NCBI GenBank assembly: GCA_003225005.1
Contig: QIAN01000273.1
Location: 1 to 38,074 of the forward strand
Source of the DNA: Acidobacteriota bacterium
GTDB lineage: Bacteria; Acidobacteriota; Terriglobia; Terriglobales; Acidobacteriaceae
Length of the DNA: 38,074 nucleotides
Reading direction: 5' to 3'
Shown: positions 25,255-34,292 of the stretch, in pieces
Layout of the letters: the number at the start of each line of letters is the position of its first letter
Position numbering within the stretch: position 1 is the stretch's first letter
Notes under the pieces: model-generated
Database searches by the model: none
Seen by the model: the letters and a program-made list of their open reading frames with translations, nothing else
Told to the model about the DNA's origin: nothing
Program-made: the position numbers and the translations under genes

Positions 25255-26208
25255 TCACTGCGCCTGCCCAGCGAGCAGAGACTCGATCTCGGTGCGGGTT
25301 GACGCTCCCTCCATCGGCCCCTTCTTGCGAACCGCGAGGGCGCCGGCGGCGTTGGCGAGGCGCAGCGCCGCGCGTGGCTCCATTCCTTGCAGCCAGCAGG
25401 CGACGAAGGTCGCCCCGAAACAGTCCCCAGCGCCAGTCGGGTCGATTTCCTCGCTCGGCAACCCGGCGATGCTTACGACGCCTGTCTGCGTGAAGCAGGT
25501 TGCTCCTTCCGCGCTCCGCTTGACCACGATGGCGCGGAGGCCGCGGGCGAGTAGCTCGGCGACAGCGCCGGCCTCATCCTGCGCGCTGGTGAAGAGGAAC
25601 AGTTCCGGCCCGCTGGGCAGGAACAGGTCGGCCTGCGCCAGCACGCGCTCCAACGCCTCCCGCGTCCCCGGCAATGCCATCATCTCCTTGCGGACATTCG
25701 GGTCGAACGAGACGGTGCCGCCATCGGCCTTGATCCGGCCGATTGCGGCTTCGTTGGCGGCGATGATCTCCGGCGAGAACAGCGACGACCCCATGACGTG
25801 CAGATGGCCCGCGCGTCCGAGCAGCGCCGTCGCCGGAGCATCGAGCGTCACAGCGCCATTGGCGCTCTGCTTGATGTTGAAGACGAAGTCGCGCCCGCCA
25901 TCCGGACGGTAACGCACGAACGCGCTGCCGGTAACAGCCTCGGGGTGAACGCGGATCGCGGAGACGTCCACGCCGTCGGCACGCAAACGGTCGAGGTTGA
26001 GACGGCCGAAATCATCGTTCCCGACGCAGCCCACGATGCCGCAGGGATGGCCGAACCGCGCCATTTGGTCGATGAAGATCGCGGGCGCGCCGGACGGGAA
26101 CGGACCGATCAGCGGGGTCGGCTCGCGAAACCCGTGGCCCGGCTCCACTGCCATGATCTCGACCAGGATCTCGCCAATCGTGACGACCAAAGGTGGTGTC
26201 AATGTCAT
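25255..26208 (-). CDS. PfkB-family sugar kinase, similar to tagatose kinases
   Basis: 317 residues from ATG 26208 (a GTG at 26214 adds two residues; neither has a clear ribosome site). The ribokinase/PfkB fold is complete: VVTIGEILVEIMAVEPG at the start, GPFPSGAPAIFIDQMARFGH and GCVGNDDFGRLNLDRLRADG, then SGPELFLFT, and the ATP/anion-hole motif DPTGAGDCFGATF with the catalytic Asp. The GPFPSGAPAIF segment resembles proteobacterial tagatose/2-keto-3-deoxygluconate-type kinases, so ketohexose phosphorylation is a reasonable inference. Third positions are strongly G/C, more so than in neighbouring genes, suggesting recent transfer. It is flanked by pseudogene debris on the left and has no operon partner. 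It fits with the SIS remnant at 9628 as part of tagatose/galactitol-type use. Confidence 0.82.
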   Translation of the reverse strand: MTLTPPLVVTIGEILVEIMAVEPGHGFREPTPLIGPFPSGAPAIFIDQMARFGHPCGIVGCVGNDDFGRLNLDRLRADGVDVSAIRVHPEAVTGSAFVRYRPDGGRDFVFNIKQSANGAVTLDAPATALLGRAGHLHVMGSSLFSPEIIAANEAAIGRIKADGGTVSFDPNVRKEMMALPGTREALERVLAQADLFLPSGPELFLFTSAQDEAGAVAELLARGLRAIVVKRSAEGATCFTQTGVVSIAGLPSEEIDPTGAGDCFGATFVACWLQGMEPRAALRLANAAGALAVRKKGPMEGASTRTEIESLLAGQAQ

Positions 26209-26445
26209 GCCCACAGCAAGTGAGATCGGCTACACTATCCCTCTCGATCAAGCATGATAACGCTGGAGAAGGGCTACCTTCTGGCCGCGAAAAGGCAAGG
26301 AACTCCGTAATCCGCTATAGAACTATTTCCAAATTACGGAACATCCCCACTATAATGCTTGCGGATGTGGCCGTGAGACTCTGGTAAAGTTCGCTGAGAT
26401 CCTGTCTTCGGTGTCGATTCCCTGGCTGAAGAAGAAAGAATAATC

Positions 26446-27522
26446 ATGGCTGCATCAAAAGCGCAATCACCGTGGATCGTCTGTTTGCTATTGGCAGTCG
26501 CTGTCACCGCTATCTGGTGGATGTATCCTTCAAGAGTTCCAACCAACGTAGCCTACGTTTCGGAGGAAGACGGCGCAATCAGCGTACTCGACTTGAAAAC
26601 ATTAAGCGTAGTCCGGCGAGTTCAGCCGCAAGATGTCGCCCCGCGTGGCGTCGCTGTGACCGTGGATGGAAAATATCTCGTCACCTCGGACAAGAACACC
26701 CAGGATTTAGCCGTCTTCAACACTCCCGAGCTTCGTTTGGTGCAAAGGTTACCCCTCGGAAGCAGCCCGGAATTTCTTAAGCTCAATCCATCTGGAGACC
26801 GGGTATTTGCAACCTTCGAGCCGAGCTCAACAGGTGGACCAGGAAAACCTCCAGGAAGTGGCAACACTGACGATGACACAAATGGTCCGCCGGCCCAGAT
26901 TGCCTCGTTTCATGTTGGGGACTGGAGGCAGGGGCCAACTTCGACGGCGGGACAGGAGACAGAAGGTATTGAGTTCTCCCGTGACGGAAAACGGATGCTC
27001 GCCGCCAAAGAAGCGCAGGACAGCATTGGAATCTTCGACGCAGTCAGCGGTGCCCATCTGCGTGACATCAACCTGACCGCATACGGAATTCGGCCGCGCG
27101 GCGTGAAAGCTTCGCCGAAGGGAAACGGCTACGCAATTACGATGGAAGCGTCGGGAACGCTGCTGGAGATGGACGCAGATTTCAATGTTGTCAAGGTTGT
27201 ACCTACCGGAGCTAAACCGTACGGGCTGGCGTTCGATCGCGCTGGCAAACGAATCTTTGTTGCTGCTGCGGAGGCCCGCAAGCTCCAGGTGTTTTCGGCA
27301 GACTCGATGCAACTGATCGCTGAAATCCCGACCGGGCAGAGATGCTGGCACTTCACATTTACGCCAGATGATTCTCAAATTCTACTGGCCTGTGGCCGGT
27401 CCAACAATGTGATCGTGGTGGATGCGAACTCGTACAAACCAGTCCGGACCATCGAAGGATTCAGGCTCCCGTGGGGAATCGTGACCTATCCGAAATCTTA
27501 CGGTAGCCTGGACTTGCCGTAG
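26446..27522 (+). CDS. Membrane-anchored YVTN-type beta-propeller protein
   Basis: 358 residues. An N-terminal hydrophobic anchor or uncleaved signal (WIVCLLLAVAVTAIWWMY, residues 10-27) leads into a seven-bladed propeller: NVAYVSEEDGAISVLDLKTL, the PRGVAVTVDGKYLVTSDKN blade, PEFLKLNPSGDRVFATFEP, an insert rich in Gly/Pro/Asp (about 120-145), GIEFSRDGKRMLAAKEAQDS, GLAFDRAGKRIFVAAAEAR and FTFTPDDSQILLACGRSN. Such YncE/YVTN proteins are extracytoplasmic, and roles range from nitrite-reductase-like heme proteins to surface scaffolds. No heme motif is present. The frame is complete and undisturbed. Ribosome site AGAAAGAA is weak. Its job cannot be narrowed down. Confidence 0.8.
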   Translation: MAASKAQSPWIVCLLLAVAVTAIWWMYPSRVPTNVAYVSEEDGAISVLDLKTLSVVRRVQPQDVAPRGVAVTVDGKYLVTSDKNTQDLAVFNTPELRLVQRLPLGSSPEFLKLNPSGDRVFATFEPSSTGGPGKPPGSGNTDDDTNGPPAQIASFHVGDWRQGPTSTAGQETEGIEFSRDGKRMLAAKEAQDSIGIFDAVSGAHLRDINLTAYGIRPRGVKASPKGNGYAITMEASGTLLEMDADFNVVKVVPTGAKPYGLAFDRAGKRIFVAAAEARKLQVFSADSMQLIAEIPTGQRCWHFTFTPDDSQILLACGRSNNVIVVDANSYKPVRTIEGFRLPWGIVTYPKSYGSLDLP

Positions 27523-27583
27523 GGATTTCATAAATCGGAATTCGCAGGCGAGCGAAAATATCTGAAATGACGGGCGTCAGGAA

Positions 27584-28198
27584 TTGGCAAAGTTCTCACG
27601 GCTCGAGCCGCTCTGTAGACCGATCAGCGAAATGAACGTAACCTCGTTCAAGCGCCGTGTCCATTTGGGCATCCCTGGCCCCAACTGGCAGATTTGCGGC
27701 GAAGCGGCCGTGGCGCACAGAAAACTGGGAGCGGAGTTCGATGGTCTGTTATGTCCCCGGAAAGATGGCGGCGTAATCGATCTGCCCGTCGATTCGAGCG
27801 AATCCGTTTCTGGCGGATTCACTACGCACATGATAGATCCCCTCCTCGATGACGCTTTTTTTCTGGCATGGTCGCCAACTACCAAGATTCTGTTTGGGTA
27901 CATATGGAAACGTCGTGACTTCCCCTGGCTCAGCCGATGGGAAGAAAACCATCTCCGTCCTGATCCGCCTTGGAACAGCCGGACTCTAACTTGTGCCGTG
28001 GAATTCGGCGTGTCGCCAATGCTGGAGTCGCGGAAGCAAATGGTCGCGCGAGGTAGTCTGTTCGGAACGCCCGCATTTCGCTGGGTTCCCGCGAGGTCGC
28101 AATTACATACCGAGTACCTCGCGTTTGTCACCGTTGCCGAGTCATTCCCTGGATCTGTCCGGTGGGATGATGGCGAATCCATCCAATTCGCTCCTTGA
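27584..28198 (+). CDS. Truncated hypothetical protein, possible sugar-mutarotase-like fold
   Basis: An open frame of 204 codons; ATG at 27632 gives a 188-residue version. It reads FDGLLCPRKDGGVIDLP, SGGFTTHMIDPLLDDAFFLA, LFGYIWKRRDFPWLSRWEEN, GVSPMLESRKQMVARGSLFG and ends in a beta-rich RWVPARSQLHTEYLAFVTVA. The string FGYxWKRxDFPWLxxWEEN followed by EFGVSPxPES looks like an acidobacterial aldose-epimerase-like protein; this is a fold-level impression only. The beginning lacks a plausible start, and the part before LHLG looks noisy, so the N-terminal half is probably missing. No signal peptide. It follows the beta-propeller gene by 61 bp, but co-function is not supported. Confidence 0.45.
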   Translation: MAKFSRLEPLCRPISEMNVTSFKRRVHLGIPGPNWQICGEAAVAHRKLGAEFDGLLCPRKDGGVIDLPVDSSESVSGGFTTHMIDPLLDDAFFLAWSPTTKILFGYIWKRRDFPWLSRWEENHLRPDPPWNSRTLTCAVEFGVSPMLESRKQMVARGSLFGTPAFRWVPARSQLHTEYLAFVTVAESFPGSVRWDDGESIQFAP

Positions 28199-28345
28199 GC
28201 ACGCACTGGGAGACTTGTCTCTCAACTCTTGGACAATTGCTGGCACCCTCGAACGTCTTAGTAACCAAGATTTCGGTTGCACACTCCCGTCGGAAGGGTG
28301 GGCCAGGTGGGCCACCACCCGCCGATAGCTGAGGTGCTAATAACA

Positions 28346-29275
28346 ATGCTGAGAACGACAATGTATTGTTTCTCTCTTCTAATCTTCTTGCTTTCATGGG
28401 CGTGCGTGCCAATTTACGCCCGGAATCGTGTGCATCAGCTTGCTCCAGATGTTTACTACTGGGCTGGTGACCTCAGCAAGCACGAACAGACCAACGTGGG
28501 CTTTGTTGTATTTCGCGATTATGTATTAGTCATCGACGCCAATTTTCCATGGGCGGCTGAGCACATCATTGAGGACATAAAAACCATCACTCCCAAACCG
28601 ATCCGTTTTGTCTTCAACACTCATTATCATGCAGATCACATTATGGGAAACAGCGTGTTCGCCGCCCGCGGTGCTGCCATTGTGAGTACGGATGATCTCG
28701 CGTTAGAGCTAGGCAACAAGGGAATGGCGGACGTCCTGGAGCAGACTAAGATCAAGTTGCATCATCTGGAATTGCCGTCAGTTCGCTTCTCTGATCGCCT
28801 GGTATTTGACGACGGCCAACATCGGGTCGAGCTAGTCAAATATGGACGGGCCCACACGAAGGGCGACGGAGTCGCTTATCTGCCGGCGGAAGGCGTCGTT
28901 TTTGTCGGAGATTTGGCTGTCAATTGGACCCACGGGAACAATTTGTCCGACCAGGATGTTAGCTATATAGGTTGGATTCGCGCCCTCGACAACATTGCCA
29001 ACCTCCACCTCAAGACCGTGATTCCGGCGCATGGAGATCTGGGTGATGTTGATCTGCTCCGTCGCCAGCGGGAGTTTATTTCCGACATGTGGAAACAGGT
29101 CAAGCAAGGTCTCAAAGCTGGAAAGTCTCCCGCCGAGTTGAAGAAGACACTGCAATTTACCCAACACGGGATCTTTGCGCGCGATCCGAGGGAAACGGAA
29201 GACATGGTCGAGTCCATGTGCGAGCGCGCACGAACTCAGCCAGATTGGAATTCTGGCCCGGGTGAGTCAGAATAA
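28346..29275 (+). CDS. Secreted MBL-fold metallohydrolase
   Basis: 309 residues; ATG 28346 follows GAGGTG. A signal segment (MYCFSLLIFLLSWACVPIYA) directs export. The metallo-beta-lactamase fold is complete: VHQLAPDVYYWAGDL, LVIDANFPWAAEHI, NTHYHADHIMGNS (HxHxDH metal motif at 93-98), LVKYGRAHTKGDGVAYLP, VFVGDLAVNW (Asp ligand) and VIPAHGDLG (last His). The C-terminal helix region (QREFISDMWKQVKQGLKAG) is common in secreted MBL proteins of this type, which include lactonases, hydrolases and rarely lactamases. No specificity can be given. The gene looks intact and probably expressed alone; its 3' end lies 25 bp from the convergent amidohydrolase remnant. Confidence 0.87.
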   Translation: MLRTTMYCFSLLIFLLSWACVPIYARNRVHQLAPDVYYWAGDLSKHEQTNVGFVVFRDYVLVIDANFPWAAEHIIEDIKTITPKPIRFVFNTHYHADHIMGNSVFAARGAAIVSTDDLALELGNKGMADVLEQTKIKLHHLELPSVRFSDRLVFDDGQHRVELVKYGRAHTKGDGVAYLPAEGVVFVGDLAVNWTHGNNLSDQDVSYIGWIRALDNIANLHLKTVIPAHGDLGDVDLLRRQREFISDMWKQVKQGLKAGKSPAELKKTLQFTQHGIFARDPRETEDMVESMCERARTQPDWNSGPGESE

Positions 29276-29299
29276 GAGAGCAGGCACTCCACGTCGAAA

Positions 29300-29995
29300 T
29301 TACTCGAGAAGGTTGAGTAGGTTCGCGAGTGTTCCTCCCAGAATCAAGTTCTGCGCCGATTCCGGAACGCTGCAGGCTTCGAACAGAGTTCTATACTGAC
29401 GCAATACGCCCTCGATCCCGTTGACAGGGGTGTCGGAGCCGAACACCAGTTTGACAAATGCGCTCGGATTGTTTTCAGGCGACTTTGAATCCCACTCTTC
29501 TCCCGACCACCAGAAGATCTTCTTAAAATCACCGAGACGGTCGCGCATTTTTGTTAGCGTCGTCCCGCTGAGATCGAAAAATACATTGGGGTTCCAGCGT
29601 GTGACTTCCGCCGCCCATTCATACTCTGGATTGCCACAATGCGCGCCTAATGCGGTGATTTTGGGGAAGCGCCGCGCAATTTCCTCTAAGTGGAAAGCCC
29701 GCATCCGGTAAGATGCGACGTCCTCTGCTTCATCGAACTTCGCCCGCAGTACGATACCGGTGTGGAATAAGACGACCCACCCGTACTGGTTCGCCAGTTC
29801 GTAAACGGGCATGTACGAGGAGTCCGTGTAAGCTCTCTTTACAAACTCGAGTTCGCCAAGGCCGCGATAGCCAAGCGCGTGGAGCTCCTGTACTTGCCGA
29901 ACGACATCCGGTGCGTCCAGATCGACGGATCCGAAAGGAATGATTCGCGTGGGATATTGTTTCGCCGCGTCGGCAATTACTCTACGATGAGCGTT
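29300..29995 (-). pseudogene. Amidohydrolase lacking its N-terminal metal site
   Basis: Coding-like reading on the minus strand begins near 29995 (NAHRRVIADAAKQYPTRIIP) and continues FGSVDLDAPDVVRQVQELHA, GYRGLGELEFVKRAYTDSSY, WVVLFHTGIVLRAKFDE, ITALGAHCGNPEYEW, VFFDLSGTT and VFGSDTPVNG to a stop at 29300. The TIM-barrel amidohydrolase-2 fold is clear from FHTG and GSDTP (catalytic Asp). The first beta strand and the HxH metal site, about 60-80 residues, are missing. Upstream in the same frame lies antisense sequence of the TolB-like gene, so a deletion or insertion fused the two at about 29990. Without HxH it is almost certainly inactive. Confidence 0.75.
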
Positions 29996-30930
29996 CAATT
30001 CTCGCTGCTCAGCGTGTTGTTGTCCTTTGTGGTGATTCCGGCACACGCCACCTTTCCCGGAAAGAACGGCCGAATCGCATTCGGACGCTACAACCCTTCG
30101 ATCAATGGTTGGCAACTCTATACCGCAAGCTCTGACGGCACGGACGTTCAGCCGTTGACATTTGTCTCGTCATTTTTGTCTGACTGGAGAGCCGACGGGA
30201 AACGGATCGCTTTTGACTTTTCTGACTCTGATGGAAACGAGCAAATCGCCACTATCAACCCCGACGGATCGAACATGCAGCAGATCACTTTCGGGCCGGG
30301 GATTCATGAAGTACCCTCCTGGTCTCCGACCGGTACTCAGATCGCATTCGACTATTCGCCACTCTTGCCCGATGACCCGAACTTTACCACTTCCATTTTC
30401 GTGATGAACTCAGACGGCAGCAACCCGCACGCCGTGACAACTGCCGGTTTCGACGTGGAACCGCGATTCTCCCCAATGGAACTCGAATCGCTTTCAGCCG
30501 TATCCGCAAGTTTGCCGGCGATGGTTTCCAGCAGGAGGCGATCTTTGTCGTGAATGCGGACGGCAGCAATCCTCGGCAATTGACATCCTGGGGAATCGCA
30601 GAAGAGCACGTATCTTGGTCGCCCGACTCGCAGTGGATGGTCTTCAATGTCGCAAAAGAGAGCGGTCATCCGACAGGAAGCAATCTCGGTATCTACCTCA
30701 TGCGTTCCGACGGCACCGAACAGCATTTGCTTTATAACGGACGAGAAAACCTACCGATTCACAAAGCCCACTTTTCGCCTGACGGCAAGAAGATTTTATT
30801 CGGGTGCTGGTCATTCACAAACCAAAGCAATGACATTTGCGTAATGGATGTGAAAGGCACAAATGTCGTTGACATCATCAGCACACCGGATTTCGACGAG
30901 AACTTTCCGAGTTGGGGAACGGCGCCCTAG
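29987..30930 (+). pseudogene. Frameshifted secreted TolB-like (PD40) beta-propeller
   Basis: ATG 29987 gives a signal peptide (FSLLSVLLSFVVIPAHA) and FPGKNGRIAFGR, then PD40/WD40-like repeats: LYTASSDGTDVQPLTF, DWRADGKRIAFDFSDSDGN, INPDGSNMQQITFG, SWSPTGTQIAFDY and VMNSDGSNPHAVTT. At 30470-30477, within a C run, one base is missing; after restoring it the reading goes on as NGTRIAFSRIRKFAGDGF, then VNADGSNPRQLTSWG, SWSPDSQWMVFNVAKESG and FSPDGKKILFG to a stop at 30928. A single homopolymer indel separates two otherwise perfect halves, so it may be a sequencing error. The start abuts the truncated amidohydrolase, and native upstream sequence is lost. Confidence 0.75.
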
Positions 30931-30940
30931 CATCGCGGAC

Positions 30941-30986
30941 GTTGCCTTTCACCGAGAACCGTGAAGGCGACTGTCTTCGGCTTTTT
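30941..30986 (+). terminator. Possible terminator after TolB-like gene
   Basis: GTTGCCTTTCAC (30941-30952) and GTGAAGGCGAC (30961-30971) form an imperfect stem with a bulge; a GGCTTTTTAT run follows ten bases later. It is 10 bp after the stop of the TolB-like frame. Stem imperfection and the distance to the T-run keep this tentative. Confidence 0.3.
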
Positions 30987-31029
30987 ATACGAACGCCCAT
31001 CCCACCACCGCCGAGTTTCTCCAGGATGC

Positions 31030-31380
31030 GACAGTGCGTAGCTTTGAGCTTTGCACAACATAGCCAACTGACGCCTCGGTCTGCCCTCGCCAGCCCCAAT
31101 TGCTCGCGGGTTGCCAAGAGGTCGTTCCGCTCGAGGTGACTGGCGTCCAGATAGAGCCGTCATAGCTCAGATCGTAATCAAAAGACATGCCGCGACCGGC
31201 CTTGTGAATCACTGGCACCGCGAAATGCAGATTGAGGTTGCCGAGGTTAACCACGTCGAAAGGACCGCCGCCAAGACTGCTAAACGGCGGGGTGCCGGTT
31301 GCCACTTGCGCCCCAGAGACGCAAACGCAGACGAACACGGTTGAAATCAGGTACGCGACATAACTATAAGCGCGCTTCAT
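31030..31380 (-). pseudogene. N-terminal fragment of an RHS/YD-repeat secreted protein
   Basis: Start ATG 31380 with signal peptide SYVAYLISTVFVCVCVSGA. The mature part reads VATGTPPFSSLGGGPFDVVN, LGNLNLHFAVPVIHKAGRG, MSFDYDLSYDGSIWTPVTS and TTSWQPASNWGWRGQTEAS. This is the typical leader region of very large RHS-repeat proteins in acidobacteria and deltaproteobacteria. After GYVVQSS the resemblance stops at about 31030, whereas real members extend for more than a thousand residues. It is a deletion remnant. No downstream RHS core or toxin tip is present. Confidence 0.7.
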
Positions 31381-31408
31381 ATTCGCCTTTCCTTACCGTT
31401 TACCGTTT

Positions 31409-31783
31409 CTACGGCAGCGTGAACAGTGAATCTGGCAGGCCTGTGTTGACTAAGGCGCTTGTTATCGTGGCATCAAGCACCACACTCCCGTTGAACATCC
31501 GCTGAAAATGGAAAGGAACCTGAATTCCGCTCACGGCTTGATAATTGGCAAACAAAATCTCGACTGGAATGTTGGTGTTCATATCGCTGTCCGGGTGCGC
31601 GTTGAACGCGACAGATAGCGGAAGATAAGAAGCCGGATCGAGGAAAAAGTCCATTGTGCTCACACCCAGAAATGGCCCTGGTTGATACACCCGGATGTGC
31701 TGGGTATTCATGCCGCCATGTTGCTCCTGTCCGACGTAAGAGAAAATAAAGTTCGGATTGGCAGTCTGCGTCAGCGATGACAA
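31409..31783 (-). pseudogene. C-terminal part of a secreted protein of unknown function
   Basis: Reads FIFSYVGQEQHGGMNTQHIR, VYQPGPFLGVSTMDFFLDPA, SYLPLSVAFNAHPDSDMN, VEILFANYQAVSGIQVPFHF and ends QRMFNGSVVLDATITSALVN before the LFTLP tail and stop. The beta-strand-rich pattern with DFFLDxxSYLP recalls lipoprotein-carrier-like (LolA-type) domains. Homologous ends are common in acidobacterial secreted proteins, but I cannot name a family with confidence. The N-terminal part is missing: upstream of 31783 the frame is not coding-like and the plus strand carries another fragment. Confidence 0.5.
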
Positions 31784-31801
31784 GGCCGGAAAGAACCAAG
31801 G

Positions 31802-32040
31802 CGCAAGAAGATTCCTGCTGGCACAGGTGGACTCATCATCTATCCATCCTCCGCGTCGAAGGTTCCAATCGCGACGAACGAATTGGCGGCGATTGTCCTC
31901 AGCTCATACAGCGTTACGCTACAACCGTCGCAACCGATAAAGGATGCGGCAGGGCTGAAGCTGGAGGTTATCGGGCCGCACGGCAAACAAAACAAGGAGA
32001 TTAACCTGCTTCACGTTGCTGAGATTGCAGGTTGCCACAG
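31802..32040 (+). pseudogene. Possible C-terminal fragment of a VWA-type secreted protein
   Basis: The plus-strand frame from 31802 reads RKKIPAGTGGLIIYPSSASK, VPIATNELAAIVLSSYSVTL, then QPIKDAAGLKLEVIGPHGKQ. The pattern GGxxxxPxSAxxxPxAxxELxxxLxSxYxVTL is like the end of VWFA-related proteins common in Acidobacteria. It has no start and fades after HVAEIAG, close to a 10-bp tandem repeat (AGGTTGCCAC twice, at about 32029-32048). It is a short remnant, and the family call is tentative. Confidence 0.35.
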
Positions 32041-32244
32041 GTTGCCACAGTCAAGAGCCCATCCAACATTGACGGTCGCGGTAGGGACGACCATCGCTGA
32101 TCGCCCCCGGCACGGATCCGCACGAGCGCTCCTTAGCGCATGCGGCTCTTATCGCAGATGAATAACGGCCAAGCGTGGAGCTTGTCCGCACACTCGCCCA
32201 CCCGCAGTGGGACACGTACATACCCGCCTACCGACAAATTATCT

Positions 32245-32745
32245 TCAGACGCCTCTGCATTCGAGAGCGAGGATGGAGCGTTTGCAGATCAGAAGCGGTA
32301 CACTGCCCAAAATGCCGAAGCTGCAGTCGATGAGACGCCACGGTAGCGGAATGCCGCGCATGGAGCCAGCGATAAGGGCAAGAGGTATGACACCAGCGCA
32401 GACGACAAGGCCGAAGGTGACGACCCACTTGTTGCGGACCGGATCGATGTACGGACCGATAAAGGCAACGGCGATGACGACGTGAGCAAATGCGAGCCAG
32501 TCGGTTCCGTACGCAAGGAATGGATAGTGAGAATTTGTAGTGGACAGGGCTACGTAGACACGTTCGATCCAAGGGAGCAGACCGGTGGATTCGGCCATCG
32601 GCTGCAATGAACCCGCGTGCAAACAGGAGAGAAGCCAGCGGAGCTCGGACTGAAGGGGAAATGCTGTGACACCACTCAGGAAGAGGCCGGCAATGAAGGC
32701 GGCGAGCCAGAACCGAATGCGACGAAGATGGTCGGTTTGCGGCAT
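32245..32745 (-). CDS. Four-TM integral membrane protein of unknown function
   Basis: 166 residues. Four membrane helices are visible: FWLAAFIAGLFLSGVTAF (about 12-29), WLAFAHVVIAVAFIGPYI (83-100), WVVTFGLVVCAGVIPLALIA (107-126) and a C-terminal SFGILGSVPLLIC. Between the first and second helices lies a conserved-looking loop, WIERVYVALSTTNSHYPFLA, and between the second and third the short YIDPVRNKW. This looks like a conserved bacterial hypothetical family; no catalytic motif. It begins 17 bp after the radical SAM stop codon on the same strand, so translational coupling is likely and a link to the lipid pathway next door is plausible. The function is not known to me. Confidence 0.75.
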   Translation of the reverse strand: MPQTDHLRRIRFWLAAFIAGLFLSGVTAFPLQSELRWLLSCLHAGSLQPMAESTGLLPWIERVYVALSTTNSHYPFLAYGTDWLAFAHVVIAVAFIGPYIDPVRNKWVVTFGLVVCAGVIPLALIAGSMRGIPLPWRLIDCSFGILGSVPLLICKRSILALECRGV

Positions 32746-32762
32746 GTATGTGAATAGAGTAG

Positions 32763-34292
32763 CTAGCTACGCGTCAGGACGTCGACTCGTCCATGGGGCG
32801 GTGTCGATCCGTTATGGCCAAGAATTGTCTTGTTGATGGTTTCGGACGAGATGATCGGGAACATATCGGGAACGGCCTTGGTTGGGCGTATTTTCCCGGC
32901 GTGCGTAACGCGCGAAAGAACGCCTTCCAGCAGCGGAGTGACACGGGTGAGCTGCTGAGCGCGGATGATCAGATCCCAAAGAGGTTCGAATTTCTTCCAT
33001 CCCGAAGCGTAGAAGAAGTGTTTGGCCTGATGCTTGAGAGTGCCATGATGCAGCGAGGCGCGCGCGATTGATCCCCACCGATAAAACTCGCGATACGCCC
33101 AGTCGTAACCGGCTTTCAGCGCCTCGGAATTGAGATGCGCCGGTCGATAGACGACATGTCTGGTGTCATAGAGATTCCAGTCCCGGGTCAGCATCCGCCC
33201 CTCACGCGTCATCCTGGCGTGCAGCTGCGTTCCTGGATAGGGCGTTTGAATGTGAAAGGTTGCCGTCGTGATCCCGTGATCAATAGCCCAATCGACCGTG
33301 CGCCGAAAAACATCTTCACTGTCATCATCCATGCCAAAGACGAAGCTGCCATTGATCATGATGCCGAGCGAGTGCAGGCGGTCCGCAACGGCCTTGCAAT
33401 CGCGGCCTAGGTTCTGCCGCTTGTTGCTTCTCCTGAGGTTCTCCGGTGTAAGCGTTTCAAATCCCACAAAGATACTGCGGAGTCCTGCTTCCGCGGCGCG
33501 CTCGATCAGGTCACCGCGCAAAATGGAGTCCACCGTTGCCGCGCCCTGAAATAGCCTCCCCATGCCCTTCATCCCCTCAAACAGCGCTTCCGCAAAACGT
33601 CGATCACCAAGCAGATGATCGTCAAGGAAATAGAGATGGCGTCCGGGCAGTCGCTCGATCTCGGCTAGCGCATCGTCCACACGCTGGGTGTAAAATCCCC
33701 GGCCGCCCTGAAAAAATGCGTCTTTGTAGCAGAAGTCACAATGCTGCGGGCATCCGCGCGTGACTACGATGGAATTCGGCACCAGATAATACGCGCGCCG
33801 AATCAGATCGCGGCGAATTGGCGGAACTCGCTCCAGTGTTCGTCCTGCGGTTGAGGTGTAAACCCGGTCTGGTTTGCCCGCGCGAAAGTCTTGCAGGAAT
33901 TGCGGAAACGTCTGTTCTCCTGGTCCCAGAAAAATGGCGTCTGCATGAGCGGCTGCCTCTTCGGGAAGGGAACTGACGTGTAGCCCGCCGAGGCAGACAA
34001 AAGCCCCCTGGCTCCGGTAATGGTCCGCAATCCGGTACGCGCGATAGGCGTTGGTAATGTAAGTCTGGATCACAACCAGCTCAGGCGCATCGTTGAGGGT
34101 GAGCGGCTCCACGTGTTCGTCCACGATAACCGCGCAGTCATCGGGCGATAAATACGCGGCGAGCGTGGCCAGCCCCAGCGACGGGAACAACAAATACTTG
34201 ATCGGACGCCAATAGGGATCAGTCGCCTCCGTCAGAGCGGGCAGGATGAATTTGACTTTGACCGGGCGCAGCCCCGGAGCAATCATGGTCAT
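32763..34292 (-). CDS. B12-binding-type radical SAM protein
   Basis: 509 residues. The start ATG 34292 overlaps the stop of the upstream prenyltransferase gene (ATGA), so the two are translationally coupled. Residues 1-135 form a Rossmann-like cobalamin-binding-type domain ([57 protein letters not shown]). It lacks the classic DxHxxG lower-ligand motif, as many members do. The [4Fe-4S] motif CPQHCDFC lies at 181-188 (CxxxCxxC). The SAM barrel continues with [27 protein letters not shown] and [16 protein letters not shown] helical C-terminal extension ([14 protein letters not shown]) is like that of BchE/HpnJ-type enzymes acting on tetrapyrroles and lipids. Its neighbour suggests an isoprenoid or lipid substrate; this is inference. 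Confidence 0.9.
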   Translation of the reverse strand: MTMIAPGLRPVKVKFILPALTEATDPYWRPIKYLLFPSLGLATLAAYLSPDDCAVIVDEHVEPLTLNDAPELVVIQTYITNAYRAYRIADHYRSQGAFVCLGGLHVSSLPEEAAAHADAIFLGPGEQTFPQFLQDFRAGKPDRVYTSTAGRTLERVPPIRRDLIRRAYYLVPNSIVVTRGCPQHCDFCYKDAFFQGGRGFYTQRVDDALAEIERLPGRHLYFLDDHLLGDRRFAEALFEGMKGMGRLFQGAATVDSILRGDLIERAAEAGLRSIFVGFETLTPENLRRSNKRQNLGRDCKAVADRLHSLGIMINGSFVFGMDDDSEDVFRRTVDWAIDHGITTATFHIQTPYPGTQLHARMTREGRMLTRDWNLYDTRHVVYRPAHLNSEALKAGYDWAYREFYRWGSIARASLHHGTLKHQAKHFFYASGWKKFEPLWDLIIRAQQLTRVTPLLEGVLSRVTHAGKIRPTKAVPDMFPIISSETINKTILGHNGSTPPHGRVDVLTRS

